A DNA stretch of 64,000 nucleotides from Psychrobacter sp. GP33 (GTDB taxonomy: Bacteria > Pseudomonadota > Gammaproteobacteria > Pseudomonadales > Moraxellaceae). Below the pieces are notes generated by a model. It was not told the DNA's origin. It did not search any database and saw only the letters and a list, made by a program, of their open reading frames with translations. The translations under genes were made by a program, and so were the position numbers. Shown one piece after another: positions 46,902 to 56,903 of this stretch; position 1 is the stretch's first letter; each line of letters starts with the position of its first letter. The stretch is taken from NCBI RefSeq assembly GCF_014119005.1, contig NZ_JACGYX010000004.1, positions 266,221 to 330,220 of the forward strand. The letters are read 5' to 3'.

Positions 46902-48119
46902 TTACGCCTTACTTCCAATATCACTTTCTAACTTAGAAAATACTGAGTTTATCGCTTCAACAGTCTGTTCAATTTCAAGTTCAGTTAAAGTAGGATGAAC
47001 TAAAAACATCAAACTCGTTTCTCCCAGTTGCTTAGCTACAGGCAGCCTTTGCTCTGGACGCATTCCTGTATTATCAAAAGCTTTTTCTAAATATACTTCA
47101 GATGCAGAGCCCGAATAGCAAGGTACGTCTAATTTATTAATTTCATTAATGATACGGTCACGTGACCAATCCTCCGGCAAGTTATTAGTCTGTACGTAAA
47201 CATATAGTTTGTAATAAGCATGCTGACAACCTTCATACTGAGGAACTTCCTCTGGTTTTGGAACGTATAGATAATCTTTAGCTGCCCATTGATCACAAGC
47301 ATCTAGGATCATTTGTGCATTTTCGGTGCGTCGCATTGTCCATTCATCCATACGTTTAAGCTGAATGCGCCCGATTATTCCTTGCATTTCAAGCATACGC
47401 CAGTTGGTACCGAAGCTCTCATGTAACCAACGATAGCCCGGTGGATGATCAGTTTCATATACTGCTGCATAACTTTTACCATGATCTTTATATGCCCACA
47501 TTTTGCGCCATAGCTGCTCATCATTGGTAGTAACCATACCGCCTTCACCACCCGTAGTCATAATCTTATCCTGACAAAAGCTCCAAGTGCCAATATGACC
47601 AATACTACCCACACTGCGCCCTTTATATTTAGCACCATGCGCTTGTGCACAGTCTTCAATAACATATAAGCCATGCTCATCTGCCAGAGCCATCATTGCA
47701 TCCATATCGCACGGCCAACCTGCTAAATGTACACAGATAATTGCTTTAGTCTTATCAGTTAAGACTGCTCTGATCGTATCCGCTGTGATGTTGCCAGTCG
47801 TTTCATCAACATCTGCAAAGATAGGAGTAGCTCCTGCATTTATTATGCAGGAGATACTAGCAATAAAGGTACGTGGCGTAACCACAACTTCATCACCTGC
47901 GCCTACTCCAAGTGCTTGCAATGCCACATCTAACGATAAAGTACCGTTACCAATAGCAATCGCGTAATTGCTTCCTGTCCAATCGGCAAACTCCGTCTCA
48001 AATTGGCGACATTCTTGTCCTGTCCAGTAATTCACTTTATTCGATAATAAAACTTTGCTGACGGCATCAGCTTCTTGTTGAGTAAAACTTGGCCATGGTG
48101 AAAATTTAGTATTTAGCAT
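46902..48119 (-). CDS. weeJ: PLP-dependent sugar aminotransferase (WeeJ/PglE type)
   Basis: A DegT/DnrJ/EryC1-family aminotransferase of 405 aa that converts a 4-keto nucleotide sugar to the 4-amino sugar, using glutamate. PLP motifs are visible: GNGTLSLDVALQALGVGAGDEV near the N-terminus, VHLAGWPCDMD, IEDCAQAHGA, and the Schiff-base Lys185 in FCQDKIMTTGGEGGM. In Acinetobacter the wee cluster has WeeH, WeeI, WeeJ in this order for UDP-diacetylbacillosamine synthesis. Here the same order is seen, with a decayed gene in the WeeI position just upstream. A perosamine-type role (PerA) is a possible alternative. Confidence 0.82.
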   Translation of the reverse strand: MLNTKFSPWPSFTQQEADAVSKVLLSNKVNYWTGQECRQFETEFADWTGSNYAIAIGNGTLSLDVALQALGVGAGDEVVVTPRTFIASISCIINAGATPIFADVDETTGNITADTIRAVLTDKTKAIICVHLAGWPCDMDAMMALADEHGLYVIEDCAQAHGAKYKGRSVGSIGHIGTWSFCQDKIMTTGGEGGMVTTNDEQLWRKMWAYKDHGKSYAAVYETDHPPGYRWLHESFGTNWRMLEMQGIIGRIQLKRMDEWTMRRTENAQMILDACDQWAAKDYLYVPKPEEVPQYEGCQHAYYKLYVYVQTNNLPEDWSRDRIINEINKLDVPCYSGSASEVYLEKAFDNTGMRPEQRLPVAKQLGETSLMFLVHPTLTELEIEQTVEAINSVFSKLESDIGSKA

Positions 48120-48189
48120 GGTTACCTCGATAAGTATAAATGACTATTAGTAATGATAAATGACCAATAAATAGAGGCGCATCTATCAT
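48120..48189. other. Short gap before the weeJ-like gene
   Basis: Part of the 409-base gap between the phosphoglycosyl transferase and the aminotransferase. Beyond the decayed acetyltransferase fragment (48190-48465) I see nothing else in the gap, and no JUMPstart-like element. Confidence 0.4.
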
Positions 48190-48465
48190 TTACATTCTGG
48201 TGATTGTACTAGCAGAATTATCTGCCGCCATTTTTGCAAGCGATATATCTTTATTAACTTCATCACTTATACCAATAACAAAGATTTACTCAGAGTCGCT
48301 CTATTTAGAAGTAGCGTCTGTACTGGTATAGGCAGGGCCGCTGAATACTCATCTAAACAAGTATTTCCACACAATATATTACTGATAGAAATGGTCCAAT
48401 TGTCACTTCCTATTTCATGAATTACTCAACAATAATAGGCTCTAGACCAAAAATAAAACATAGAT
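48190..48465 (-). pseudogene. Decayed PglD/WeeI-type acetyltransferase fragment
   Basis: In the ~410-base gap between the phosphoglycosyl transferase and the aminotransferase, the minus strand keeps two short open stretches with coding character. One reads VIHEIGSDNWTISISNILCG and then NTCLDEYS, like the left-handed beta-helix of PglD/WeeI. The other, in a different frame, contains ISDEVNKDISLAKMAADNSA, resembling the last coil and tail. Stop codons and at least one frameshift lie between, and the N-terminal Rossmann-like part is missing. The location matches weeI in the Acinetobacter weeH-weeI-weeJ order. The identification rests on weak similarity by eye plus position. Confidence 0.5.
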
Positions 48466-48528
48466 TGCACTAGACTTTAAAAACCTTATTTATATTTTTT
48501 CAATTTCATGGTTAGTCTTTATGTGTCA

Positions 48529-49116
48529 CTAGCCTTTAAAATGACTCATAGTCGCTTCACCATCTTCACTAATACCCTCCTTAATAAAGACTTTTTTAAC
48601 CGTTTTAAGTAGAATTTTAATATCTAGTAGTAACGAATGATTGTCCACATACCATGTATCAAGCTTAAACCTTTCTTCCCAAGCCACACTGTTACGCCCA
48701 TTAACCTGTGCATATCCAGTAATGCCAGGGCGCATCAAATGGCGCCGTTTTTGTTCTTCACTATATAGCGGTAAATATTCCATTAATAATGGGCGCGGAC
48801 CTACTAGACTCATGTCTCCTTTAATCACGTTCCATAGGCCTGGCAATTCATCAAGGCTAGTATTACGTAACGCCTTGCCAAAATCAGTCAAACGCTCACT
48901 ATCTGGCAACGGATTTCCATCATTATCTACTGCATCTTTCATTGAACGAAATTTGATCATCTCAAATGGTACACCATGCAAACCGGGACGTGTCTGCCGG
49001 AATAACACTGGTGAACCAAGATTTTCTTTTACCTTATAAGCGGTAACTATATACACCGGTGCCAATACCACTAAAGCGGCACTTGCAGCAGTAATATCAA
49101 AGAAACGTTTCAGCAT
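48529..49116 (-). CDS. weeH: Initiating phosphoglycosyl transferase (PglC/WeeH type)
   Basis: A monotopic phosphoglycosyl transferase that moves a sugar-1-phosphate from a UDP-sugar to undecaprenyl phosphate, starting the repeat unit. The 195 aa show the N-terminal re-entrant helix (about 5-27), the motif FRQTRPGLHGVPFEMIKFRSM, LRNTSLDELPGLWNVIKGDMSLVGPRP and PGITGYAQVNGRN, all typical. It is the short PglC-like form without the extra membrane domains of WbaP. The ATG directly abuts the stop of the upstream glycosyltransferase. The likely substrate is the UDP-4-amino or diamino sugar made by the adjacent genes. Confidence 0.9.
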   Translation of the reverse strand: MLKRFFDITAASAALVVLAPVYIVTAYKVKENLGSPVLFRQTRPGLHGVPFEMIKFRSMKDAVDNDGNPLPDSERLTDFGKALRNTSLDELPGLWNVIKGDMSLVGPRPLLMEYLPLYSEEQKRRHLMRPGITGYAQVNGRNSVAWEERFKLDTWYVDNHSLLLDIKILLKTVKKVFIKEGISEDGEATMSHFKG

Positions 49117-50259
49117 TTATACACCTAAAATATTTAGTAAGCGTTGGTTAACTTTATTAACGTCAAATTTTTCTTGAGCGATTTTATAACTCTCATAACC
49201 CATCTTTTCAATTTGCTCAGGATTTTCTATAAAATGTATCATTTTGTCGGCTAAAGCCTGTGGCTTCCATTTACCTACTAGGAACCCATTAATACCGTCA
49301 ACTACTGTCTCACGGCATCCTGGGACATCAGTAGTAATAATGGGTCGACCAATTGCCATTGCTTCCTGAGTACTACGTGGAACCCCTTCACGATAGGATG
49401 GAAGTACAAAGACATGGCTATCACCAAGCCATTGTTGAACATTGTCGACCTGTCCTGGATAATTTATAATATCTGATGATATCAAATCATCTAATTCTGA
49501 CTGTTGTAAACCTCCTAAACTAGCAGGATCCGTGGTTCCCAGAATTGTAAATACGGTTTTAGGGTACTTTTCTTTAACTATCTTAGCTGCTGATATAAAG
49601 TCATGAATGCCTTTTTCTTTGATTAAACGTCCAATAAATAAAAATTTAATCGGTAAATGAATATCTTTTATAGATTGATACGAATAGTTATTTAAGTTGA
49701 GACCGATACCACCTAATATTTCTACATTTTTCACTTTAATTGAGTGTGCATCTAACAGATCTTTTGGATCATCAGGATTTAAAAATATTAGCGTGTTTAA
49801 TTGAGGTAATGAAATCGTATATAACATAACCTGAATTTTTTTTATAAGCTGAGTCTTTTTACTTAAACCTTTAGGCTGCTCTGTAAATGCATATCCAAGA
49901 CCCTCTAACATGCCTATTACTTTGGGTACCTTAGCTAATTTAGCCGCTAACGTTCCAAAGATTACTGGTTTTGCAAAGTAAGACAAAACCATATCTGGTG
50001 CTAATATTTTTATTTGTCTTGATAACCGATACATCATCTTTATATCGGTCAATGGATTCAGACCACCTCGACTTAATGTATATGACACAGGAACGGCTCC
50101 CAATTCTTTTATCTTTTCAAGCTCTTTTTCATCATAAGAAGAGGTAAAAGCATATACCTTATAACCTTGTTTCAAAAGCTCACTAATGAGATCAGCACGA
50201 AAAAATAAAAAACTATCTGCGATAGTGCCAATAATGACGATTTTTTTATTATTTTTCAT
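49117..50259 (-). CDS. Glycosyltransferase family 4 (PglA-like)
   Basis: A 380-aa GT-B fold glycosyltransferase that probably adds the second sugar to the lipid-linked acceptor. The N-terminal acceptor half begins KIVIIGTIADSFLFFR. The C-terminal donor half has KFLFIGRLIKEKGI, then the EX7E-like region within LPSYREGVPRSTQEAMAIGRP. This protein type is often found just before PglC/WeeH genes. It overlaps the upstream glycosyltransferase by 11 bases and abuts the downstream gene, indicating translational coupling. Donor sugar cannot be told from sequence. Confidence 0.85.
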   Translation of the reverse strand: MKNNKKIVIIGTIADSFLFFRADLISELLKQGYKVYAFTSSYDEKELEKIKELGAVPVSYTLSRGGLNPLTDIKMMYRLSRQIKILAPDMVLSYFAKPVIFGTLAAKLAKVPKVIGMLEGLGYAFTEQPKGLSKKTQLIKKIQVMLYTISLPQLNTLIFLNPDDPKDLLDAHSIKVKNVEILGGIGLNLNNYSYQSIKDIHLPIKFLFIGRLIKEKGIHDFISAAKIVKEKYPKTVFTILGTTDPASLGGLQQSELDDLISSDIINYPGQVDNVQQWLGDSHVFVLPSYREGVPRSTQEAMAIGRPIITTDVPGCRETVVDGINGFLVGKWKPQALADKMIHFIENPEQIEKMGYESYKIAQEKFDVNKVNQRLLNILGV

Positions 50260-51316
50260 AAATTTCTAACCACTTTTCTACCGAAGATTCTAGAGAAAAA
50301 AGCTGCTCAGCTCTTACTCTCGCTTTTTTATTGTTATCCACTCTATCTTCTATATTTAGAGAAATGACTTCTTTTAAAGCATTAGCAAGTGCTTGACTGT
50401 CTTGGATAGAGACAAGCTTTCCCGTATCACCTAAAATCTCGGCTGTACCGCCACAATCAGTTGCGACTACGTAACATTCACACGCCATGGCTTCAATAAC
50501 TACCGTTGGCAATCCTTCAAACTTAGAAGACAAGACGAAAACATCAGACTGACTCAAAAGTTGCGGAATATCTGTACGATGCCCTAGTAGCTCGATACTA
50601 TCGTTTAAATTCAGTTCTTGAATCAGTTGTTCAATTTGAGGTCTAAGCTCACCTTCGCCCACAATGGTTAACTTCGTTTTCTGATAGGTATTTTTTATTA
50701 GCAATGCATAAGCGTGAATTAAGTTAGGATAATCTTTAGGATCATAAAACCTACCTACTGCAATAATATTTAAAACATCTTCATCAGCTTTTGTTCTATC
50801 GGTAGATTTTTTATATCTTTGAATATCAATACCGTTATATAGGGTTATTAGATTATTTTCAGTAAACGCACGTTTTGCGACAAAGATATCTTTTGCTTCT
50901 TGACTAACATGAGTATTAGTATCTGATAAGAAATTAGTCATCTTATAAGCTAACATTCTTATGGCTCCACCTTCATTAGAGCTATGAGCGGTACAGACTA
51001 TTTTTGGAACACGACAGACCATACGGTTCAAGCGAATAAATAAATTTGCATGAACCATGTGAGCATGTACAACGTCAGGACGAAAAGCTTTTATTAACTT
51101 CCTATATTTTTTTGATGCTGCTGCAAAATCAAGTGTTGAATTTAAATTTAATGCTAAAATCTCTATTTCGGGCTTTGTTGGTCTTGCGAATATTTCACCA
51201 GTTAAATAAGCAATCTTAACTTCATGGCCCAGATCTATCATCTTATCCGCTAAGTCGCAGACAACTTTTTCGGCCCCACCTCGACCAAGCCCAGTAGTCA
51301 CATATAAAATCTTCAA
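50249..51316 (-). CDS. Glycosyltransferase family 4
   Basis: A 355-aa GT-B retaining glycosyltransferase. The N-terminal glycine-rich loop TTGLGRGGAEKVVCDLA is typical of the acceptor-binding domain. The donor half carries IIAVGRFYDPKDY and the E-x7-E motif in SKFEGLPTVVIEAMACE. It overlaps the downstream glycosyltransferase by 11 bases and the upstream wzy by 4 bases (ATGA). It is part of the repeat-unit assembly set. Linkage and donor unknown. Confidence 0.87.
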   Translation of the reverse strand: MKILYVTTGLGRGGAEKVVCDLADKMIDLGHEVKIAYLTGEIFARPTKPEIEILALNLNSTLDFAAASKKYRKLIKAFRPDVVHAHMVHANLFIRLNRMVCRVPKIVCTAHSSNEGGAIRMLAYKMTNFLSDTNTHVSQEAKDIFVAKRAFTENNLITLYNGIDIQRYKKSTDRTKADEDVLNIIAVGRFYDPKDYPNLIHAYALLIKNTYQKTKLTIVGEGELRPQIEQLIQELNLNDSIELLGHRTDIPQLLSQSDVFVLSSKFEGLPTVVIEAMACECYVVATDCGGTAEILGDTGKLVSIQDSQALANALKEVISLNIEDRVDNNKKARVRAEQLFSLESSVEKWLEIYEK

Positions 51317-52683
51317 TATTTTTTCCTTATTACTAATTTGAGTGAAAAATAAAGTGCCGTATATAGAAAAATTAGAAAAATCAGATAAGAGATACTAGCT
51401 CTATTTATATTAAAAACTGAGATGATAAAGCAAAAAAACAAACCTCTAAAATAAGTATTAGTGCCATTTAAAGCTGATATTTTATAAAGCAATTTTCCCC
51501 AAACAAAGTTATAAAATAAGAAAATAGCGGTGACCCCAAAAGAAAAGGCATAGAAATCTCCTAATAGCGTCCAACCCCACCCCATATTGTCATAGTAAAC
51601 AGAAGGTGCTAATTTATGAGTCAAACTGGTTGAAAACGATAAATCATATGGTTCTACGTTAAAAATTGATTGATATATAACTTGTATGCCAGGAAAAATA
51701 GTTTTCAAATAAGCTACTACAGGATAGCTAACTTCCATGGTTCCAATGCTGAATACCATCATTGAAATACCTTGACCATAGAAAATTTCTAATACGATAC
51801 TTTCATACAAGCTATTACCAGTATCGTTAATCCTTGCTCCAGTTAATGAAGATACGTAGTTAGTTACAGAAATTATAAAAATGGCAGAGATTATGACAGC
51901 AAACTTTTTTAAACCAAACTTTCCTCTTCCTAAAAATATCCATAATAAAATTACTATCGCAGTAATAAAACCTGCCCTTGCCCCAGTTAAAACACTCATT
52001 AACTGACTAAAAATATACATAGAAACTAGGACATAGAAAATGTACGGCTTAATTTTATTATTAACACTATAAGCTATCGCAACAGTGGCTAAAAAAATAG
52101 TACCAATTAATAGTGTGACTGGTGTTTGGTACTCTTCAGCTGAGCCTTGACCTTCATACAAAACTCCATACCCGCCTTTTATAGCATCTACAACCGATCC
52201 AAACTGGTAATAAATTGATAGAAGTCCTAAGAATACAGATGCAATTAAAATTATTGTCAATGCACTTTTATTAATAAACTCTTCTTTTTGCTTAATTACG
52301 ATACCTTCTTCTTTAGATCTAAAGATAAATCCTAGAACAAAGAAAACTAAAGAAGAGTTCAAAAGAAAATTTAATTTCATTTTTTCGTTCGTATTTAAAC
52401 AATAAGTATAACCAAATTCAAAACAATATATATCTTCTGCGCCAAACAAGTTAGCCACAAACCTTCCACCAATAAATAAAGTAAATCCCATCAAATAAAC
52501 TAAAGAAAGCTTTAATACATAATCTTCTGGAGAGTTTTTCAATAGAACGTAAAAACTTATTATTATATTTAAAACTATAGATATAGAAAATAAAATATCA
52601 TAATTATAAAAATTATAAAACAATAGAGTAAATGTGCTATTTATAAGCATAAATAAGATAAATATAATATTTTTAGAATTCAT
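51313..52683 (-). CDS. wzy: Repeat-unit polymerase Wzy (candidate)
   Basis: A 456-aa polytopic membrane protein with about 11-12 hydrophobic segments and one larger hydrophilic loop near residues 300-360, as in O-antigen/capsule polymerases. An Arg-containing LTGARAGF segment in a membrane-adjacent loop and SSLTGARIND resemble catalytic-loop motifs of Wzy-type enzymes. Wzy proteins are poorly conserved, so the call relies on topology and on position among wzx and the glycosyltransferases. The coding sequence is visibly more AT-rich than the housekeeping genes, common for such loci. Confidence 0.75.
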   Translation of the reverse strand: MNSKNIIFILFMLINSTFTLLFYNFYNYDILFSISIVLNIIISFYVLLKNSPEDYVLKLSLVYLMGFTLFIGGRFVANLFGAEDIYCFEFGYTYCLNTNEKMKLNFLLNSSLVFFVLGFIFRSKEEGIVIKQKEEFINKSALTIILIASVFLGLLSIYYQFGSVVDAIKGGYGVLYEGQGSAEEYQTPVTLLIGTIFLATVAIAYSVNNKIKPYIFYVLVSMYIFSQLMSVLTGARAGFITAIVILLWIFLGRGKFGLKKFAVIISAIFIISVTNYVSSLTGARINDTGNSLYESIVLEIFYGQGISMMVFSIGTMEVSYPVVAYLKTIFPGIQVIYQSIFNVEPYDLSFSTSLTHKLAPSVYYDNMGWGWTLLGDFYAFSFGVTAIFLFYNFVWGKLLYKISALNGTNTYFRGLFFCFIISVFNINRASISYLIFLIFLYTALYFSLKLVIRKKY

Positions 52684-52723
52684 TTTCTATTTTTCTACCC
52701 TAGTGTTTAATACCAAATAATCT

Positions 52724-53608
52724 CTATTTAAAAGCAAAATTTCTAATACAGCGATAAAAGTTTTTTGTGAAAATCGCGGAAACATCAGAAGTCAACATGG
52801 ATTTAAAATGTATTAGCCCCTTTTTCTTATCTTTAATTAGTATTGATGCAGTGTAATGCCAAATGATGTTTTTCGTTGCTTTAAAATATAGAGGATGATG
52901 CTTGTACTCATTAGCAGCTTGCATTAAACCTGTATATATGATGTTGCCGTCGTTTATCGTATTATTAATATGTACACGATAATTTACGAAATATTCTGGT
53001 ACGCTGACAACTCTGCTCTTTTTTTCAGTTAACTTTAACCACATATACCAGTCTTCAACTAAGAAACCGTCTTTATAGCCTCCTGCGTTCCTTATAGAAT
53101 CAAGGCGAGACATTTGCGTACATACATTTAAATCTTGTTTCAGCAAAAAAATCTCTTCGAAAGAATACTCTTTACTGATTAAAGGTCTTTTACTGACTAT
53201 GATATTGTCGCTATTTATCCAATTAACTCCACCCATTACTGCACATATATCATTATGCTTTTCTAAATACTCAACTTGAATCGCCGCTTTATCTTTAAGG
53301 ATTTGATCATCAGAAGCTTGAGATGAATAATATTTTCCTTGACACCACTCTAATCCTTCATTAAGGGTAGAGCTCAGTCCTATATTCGGTCTACTTCTAA
53401 ACTCGAACCTTGTGAATCTTTGCTTACATAAATCAATCATTTCTTGAATCTTCACTACGGAATTATCTTGTGAACCATCATCAATAATAATTAATTCAAT
53501 ATTTTTATAGGTTTGGTCGACTACGCTCTGAATACTGTCTTGTATAAAGCGCTCATGGTTATAACAAGGAATCACTATAGATACTAAAGGGCATTCAACT
53601 TCCAGCAT
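52724..53608 (-). CDS. Glycosyltransferase family 2
   Basis: A 294-aa GT-A fold inverting glycosyltransferase. The start of the domain is VSIVIPCYNHERFIQDSIQSV. The DXD-like metal region is in YYSSQASDDQI, and IIIDDGSQDNS marks the nucleotide-binding site. The ATG at 53608 is preferred because GGAGAG precedes it. The longer frame begins at 53623. Its 5' end overlaps the 3' end of wzx by 14 bases. It lies between wzx and wzy, as one of three glycosyltransferases beside the initiating enzyme, suggesting a repeat unit of about four sugars. Confidence 0.87.
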   Translation of the reverse strand: MLEVECPLVSIVIPCYNHERFIQDSIQSVVDQTYKNIELIIIDDGSQDNSVVKIQEMIDLCKQRFTRFEFRSRPNIGLSSTLNEGLEWCQGKYYSSQASDDQILKDKAAIQVEYLEKHNDICAVMGGVNWINSDNIIVSKRPLISKEYSFEEIFLLKQDLNVCTQMSRLDSIRNAGGYKDGFLVEDWYMWLKLTEKKSRVVSVPEYFVNYRVHINNTINDGNIIYTGLMQAANEYKHHPLYFKATKNIIWHYTASILIKDKKKGLIHFKSMLTSDVSAIFTKNFYRCIRNFAFK

Positions 53609-54866
53609 AACTCTCTCCGTCATTTCTAAGCTGCTTAAATACGAATAAACTCATTACTATCCAGTAACATGCATAATTTATTAAATGAGCTATCGAAACA
53701 CCTTCAAAACCAAATAATTTCGTACACAAATACGTTAATAACACTAAAATAATCGAAAAAGATATCTCTGTAACGATGAAAAGTTTCGTCATCGCTTTAC
53801 TTAACATAAGATATGCTAATATCCAGCTACCAATTTTGAGCGAGTCACCTATCATTTGCCATAAAAACAAATCACGCATAGGCAAAAAAGAATCTGTAAA
53901 TAAAACAGCAATTATCCAGTCTCTCAAAAAATAAACTGACATTGCACCTAACAATGCTAATGGAAATATGAACTTGTATCCTAAATACACTTCTTTTTTA
54001 ATATCACTAATTATAGATAGTTCTGAAAGCCTTGGTAAATAGTAGACTCCTAAAGTGGTAGTAACTAGCATAAGATAACCACCACTTAAACGAATCATTG
54101 CTTCCCAATAGCCCGCATAATCTATACCAAACTCTCCCGTTAAATATGAACGGATAACAATTTGAGATAAAGGTAAACATACTGCGCTAGTTAAAGCCAT
54201 TAAAGCAAACGCGCCAAATTTTTTCGCTATATTAGGGTCTATACGGCCGAATAAATAGGATAACCTGAACCAATCGGCTTTATAACATAACAGTAGCGTG
54301 ATAAAAAAAACAATAGACTGATATATAGATAATGCAATAAGTGCACCATATAGCTTATATTTTATAGCTAGGATACTAGTTATCACGAGCGAAAAAAGGC
54401 TACCACTAATATTCGCTACTACTAATTTTAATATCTCTTTCTTTCCATTTAATATGGCTAAAAATAAAGCATTAAAATTAAAAAATACTAAAAATACTGC
54501 AAACCATACAAATATAGATTGATATTCATAATTATGAAAAATAAGAAACGACAATTGCTTTTGGAAGATTATTATTAAGACAGTAGCTATTATGCTAAAT
54601 AATAGAATAATACTGCCTGCAGCTTTCCAAACAATTCGTTGCTTATTTTCATTTTCATAATATTCGGCAGTATATTTTATTACTGCCGTATTAATAGCGC
54701 CGCCTGCAAAAGTAGTAACAATCTGAATAAAGTTTTGAAACTGACCAATAACTGCATAACCAGAAGGACCAACATATACTGCTAATATCTTATTAAGTAT
54801 AAATAAAGTGGCCGTTCTAATTAGTACTGCAATGCCATTTAAAACACTCGTTTTTAGTAGGTTCAT
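53595..54866 (-). CDS. wzx: O-antigen/capsule repeat-unit flippase Wzx
   Basis: A 423-aa MOP-superfamily membrane protein with about 12 membrane helices that flips the undecaprenyl-linked repeat unit across the inner membrane. The N-terminus (KTSVLNGIAVLIRTATLFIL) and the segment AVYVGPSGYAVIGQFQNFIQ are characteristic of the Wzx type of 3-amino-3,6-dideoxyhexose clusters. It starts two bases before the fdtB stop region and overlaps the GT2 gene, so it is part of one long operon. Confidence 0.88.
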   Translation of the reverse strand: MNLLKTSVLNGIAVLIRTATLFILNKILAVYVGPSGYAVIGQFQNFIQIVTTFAGGAINTAVIKYTAEYYENENKQRIVWKAAGSIILLFSIIATVLIIIFQKQLSFLIFHNYEYQSIFVWFAVFLVFFNFNALFLAILNGKKEILKLVVANISGSLFSLVITSILAIKYKLYGALIALSIYQSIVFFITLLLCYKADWFRLSYLFGRIDPNIAKKFGAFALMALTSAVCLPLSQIVIRSYLTGEFGIDYAGYWEAMIRLSGGYLMLVTTTLGVYYLPRLSELSIISDIKKEVYLGYKFIFPLALLGAMSVYFLRDWIIAVLFTDSFLPMRDLFLWQMIGDSLKIGSWILAYLMLSKAMTKLFIVTEISFSIILVLLTYLCTKLFGFEGVSIAHLINYACYWIVMSLFVFKQLRNDGESYAGS

Positions 54867-54867
54867 A

Positions 54868-55968
54868 TTAATACTTAAAACTATTACAAAGTTCGATCAC
54901 TTTCTTGACATCATCAAAATTTAAAGTAGGTCCGATAGGTAAGCTTAATACTTCACTATGTACTTTCTCTGAAATTGGATAACTTAACTCATTCCATTCA
55001 GCATATGCCTGTTGTTTATGCGGCGGAATAGGGTAATGTATTAAGGTTTGCACTCCATTGTCCGCCAGATACTGCTGTAGTGCGTCACGTTGAGGAGAAC
55101 GGATGACAAACACATGCCAAACATGAGAATTATCCTTATAGCTAGGTAAGGTTATTTCCTGGTTCTTAATACCTTCAAGATATTTAGCTGCTACTGCACG
55201 CCGGTAATCAATCTCAGTATCAATGTGTTTAAGTTTGACACTTAGCATCGCTGCTTGTATCTCATCTAGACGGCTATTAACTCCTTGATAAATATTTTTA
55301 TATTTTTCATGAGAGCCATAGTTACGCAGAGCACGTAGTGTATTAGCAAGCTCAACATCATCTGTTGTTATCGCTCCAGCATCGCCTAGAGCGCCTAAAT
55401 TTTTACCAGGATAGAAACTAAAGCCAGATGCATCTCCCCAACTACCAGCTTTTTTTCCGTCGATATTAGCGCCATGCGCTTGAGCAGAATCCTCTAGCAC
55501 TAATAAGTTATGACGTTTAGCAATATCATTAATCGCTGGCATATCAGCTAATTGACCATACAAATGTACTGGCAGTATTACTTTTGTTCTATCTGTAATT
55601 ACTGCCTCAATCTTATTAGGGTCTAGATTAAAACTATCTAAATCAGGTTCAACCAGCACAGGTATTAAGTTATTAGCAGTGATTGCTAAGATACTGGCAA
55701 TATAAGTGTTAGAAGGAACAATAACTTCATCACCTTCTTGAAGCTTACCTAGTTCCATCCAAGCGCGAAGCGTTAAAATAAGCGCATCTAGACCATTAGC
55801 TACCCCAATAGCGAACTTAGTGCCACAATAATCTGCAAAACCTAATTCAAACTGTTCGAGCTCATTACCACCAATATACCAACCTGAATCAATAACACGT
55901 GTACACGCTTCTATTAATTCTGCTCTATATTGTTTATTAATAGCTTTTAAATCTAGAAAATTTATCAT
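54868..55968 (-). CDS. fdtB: dTDP-3-amino-3,6-dideoxyhexose aminotransferase (FdtB/QdtB)
   Basis: A 366-aa DegT-family PLP enzyme that aminates C3 of the dTDP-3-keto-6-deoxy sugar made by FdtA. It shows [18 protein letters not shown] at the start, [35 protein letters not shown], and the PLP Lys189 in [14 protein letters not shown], which is typical of FdtB/QdtB/DesV. Together with rmlA, rmlB and fdtA this gives dTDP-Fuc3N or dTDP-Qui3N. Whether the product is galacto or gluco depends on the FdtA/QdtA isomer and cannot be read here. The gene overlaps the upstream GNAT-like gene by 4 bases. Confidence 0.87.
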   Translation of the reverse strand: MINFLDLKAINKQYRAELIEACTRVIDSGWYIGGNELEQFELGFADYCGTKFAIGVANGLDALILTLRAWMELGKLQEGDEVIVPSNTYIASILAITANNLIPVLVEPDLDSFNLDPNKIEAVITDRTKVILPVHLYGQLADMPAINDIAKRHNLLVLEDSAQAHGANIDGKKAGSWGDASGFSFYPGKNLGALGDAGAITTDDVELANTLRALRNYGSHEKYKNIYQGVNSRLDEIQAAMLSVKLKHIDTEIDYRRAVAAKYLEGIKNQEITLPSYKDNSHVWHVFVIRSPQRDALQQYLADNGVQTLIHYPIPPHKQQAYAEWNELSYPISEKVHSEVLSLPIGPTLNFDDVKKVIELCNSFKY

Positions 55969-56903
55969 GTAATATTAATCTCATAGAAATCGTGAACAAC
56001 AGCTCTCGCACCAAAACCTTCTTTTTGAGCGATTAGCCCTGTATTTAACACTTTACCTTCTTGTTCATTTGATATACCAAAATCAAAGAACTTCCTCTCT
56101 TTATATTTATCATTTATTAGATAGTCCAACAAAAAGTCTAAAGCACCTATATCTCTACCTTGTGCATTATTAGCCAGATATTGAGTATGAACTATTCCAG
56201 TATTTTCATAGATCACAGTGCCGCATAATACTTCTTCACCTTTTAAAGCCAGATATAACTTAATATTCTTTGGAAAATGATTTGATAATTCTTTTATTTC
56301 TTCGAATGTATGTACAGGCTTGGAACCATGTTGCGCTTCCAATACACTTTCTAGCAAATTCCAAAACAACTTATAATCATTACTTTCAATAATCTGCAAA
56401 TCTTCTTTTTTAGCTTTATTTATACTTGATTTTCTTCCTCTTGAATATCTTACATCTCCAGTCAAATCTATAGTACATGAAACATCTCTTCTTATTAATT
56501 CTGCTTCATTAATAAACAACGCATATCTGTCTTCTTCCGTTGGTTTTATATGATATGTATAAGGAATACATTTATAAACCAACTTACTAAAATTATTCTC
56601 TTTCAAGAAATACTTTAGTGTCTCGAAAATATTCAACATAATCTCTGTTGTCATCTTATCATTAACAATAAGACCACCAAAAGTTAAGCCTTGATGAGAA
56701 TAAAGAACATCATTTTTTTTATTAGCTGGGAGTACAGCAATAAGTTTATCTTTTTTGTCATGGAACATTAAAGAGAAATCATCAAATCTATCTGAATGAT
56801 AATTCATATAATCACGTTTAAAAAAGAAATGAGCGTTCTTAGAAGAATCTATGAAATCATCCCAGCCATTTTTACATTCTATGCTATATTTTAATATTTT
56901 CAT
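55965..56903 (-). CDS. FemAB/GNAT-like acyl- or aminoacyltransferase
   Basis: A 312-aa soluble protein with a GNAT-type fold of the FemAB/BioF2-like kind (two GNAT-like halves). Seen features: an N-terminal half with [19 protein letters not shown], a positively charged linker [16 protein letters not shown], and a C-terminal half with [19 protein letters not shown] followed by [17 protein letters not shown]. Such proteins transfer acetyl or aminoacyl groups to amines. It sits between the decayed acetyltransferase and fdtB, overlapping both by 1-4 bases, so it probably acts on the amino sugar of the same pathway. Substrate and donor are unknown. Confidence 0.7.
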   Translation of the reverse strand: MKILKYSIECKNGWDDFIDSSKNAHFFFKRDYMNYHSDRFDDFSLMFHDKKDKLIAVLPANKKNDVLYSHQGLTFGGLIVNDKMTTEIMLNIFETLKYFLKENNFSKLVYKCIPYTYHIKPTEEDRYALFINEAELIRRDVSCTIDLTGDVRYSRGRKSSINKAKKEDLQIIESNDYKLFWNLLESVLEAQHGSKPVHTFEEIKELSNHFPKNIKLYLALKGEEVLCGTVIYENTGIVHTQYLANNAQGRDIGALDFLLDYLINDKYKERKFFDFGISNEQEGKVLNTGLIAQKEGFGARAVVHDFYEINIT

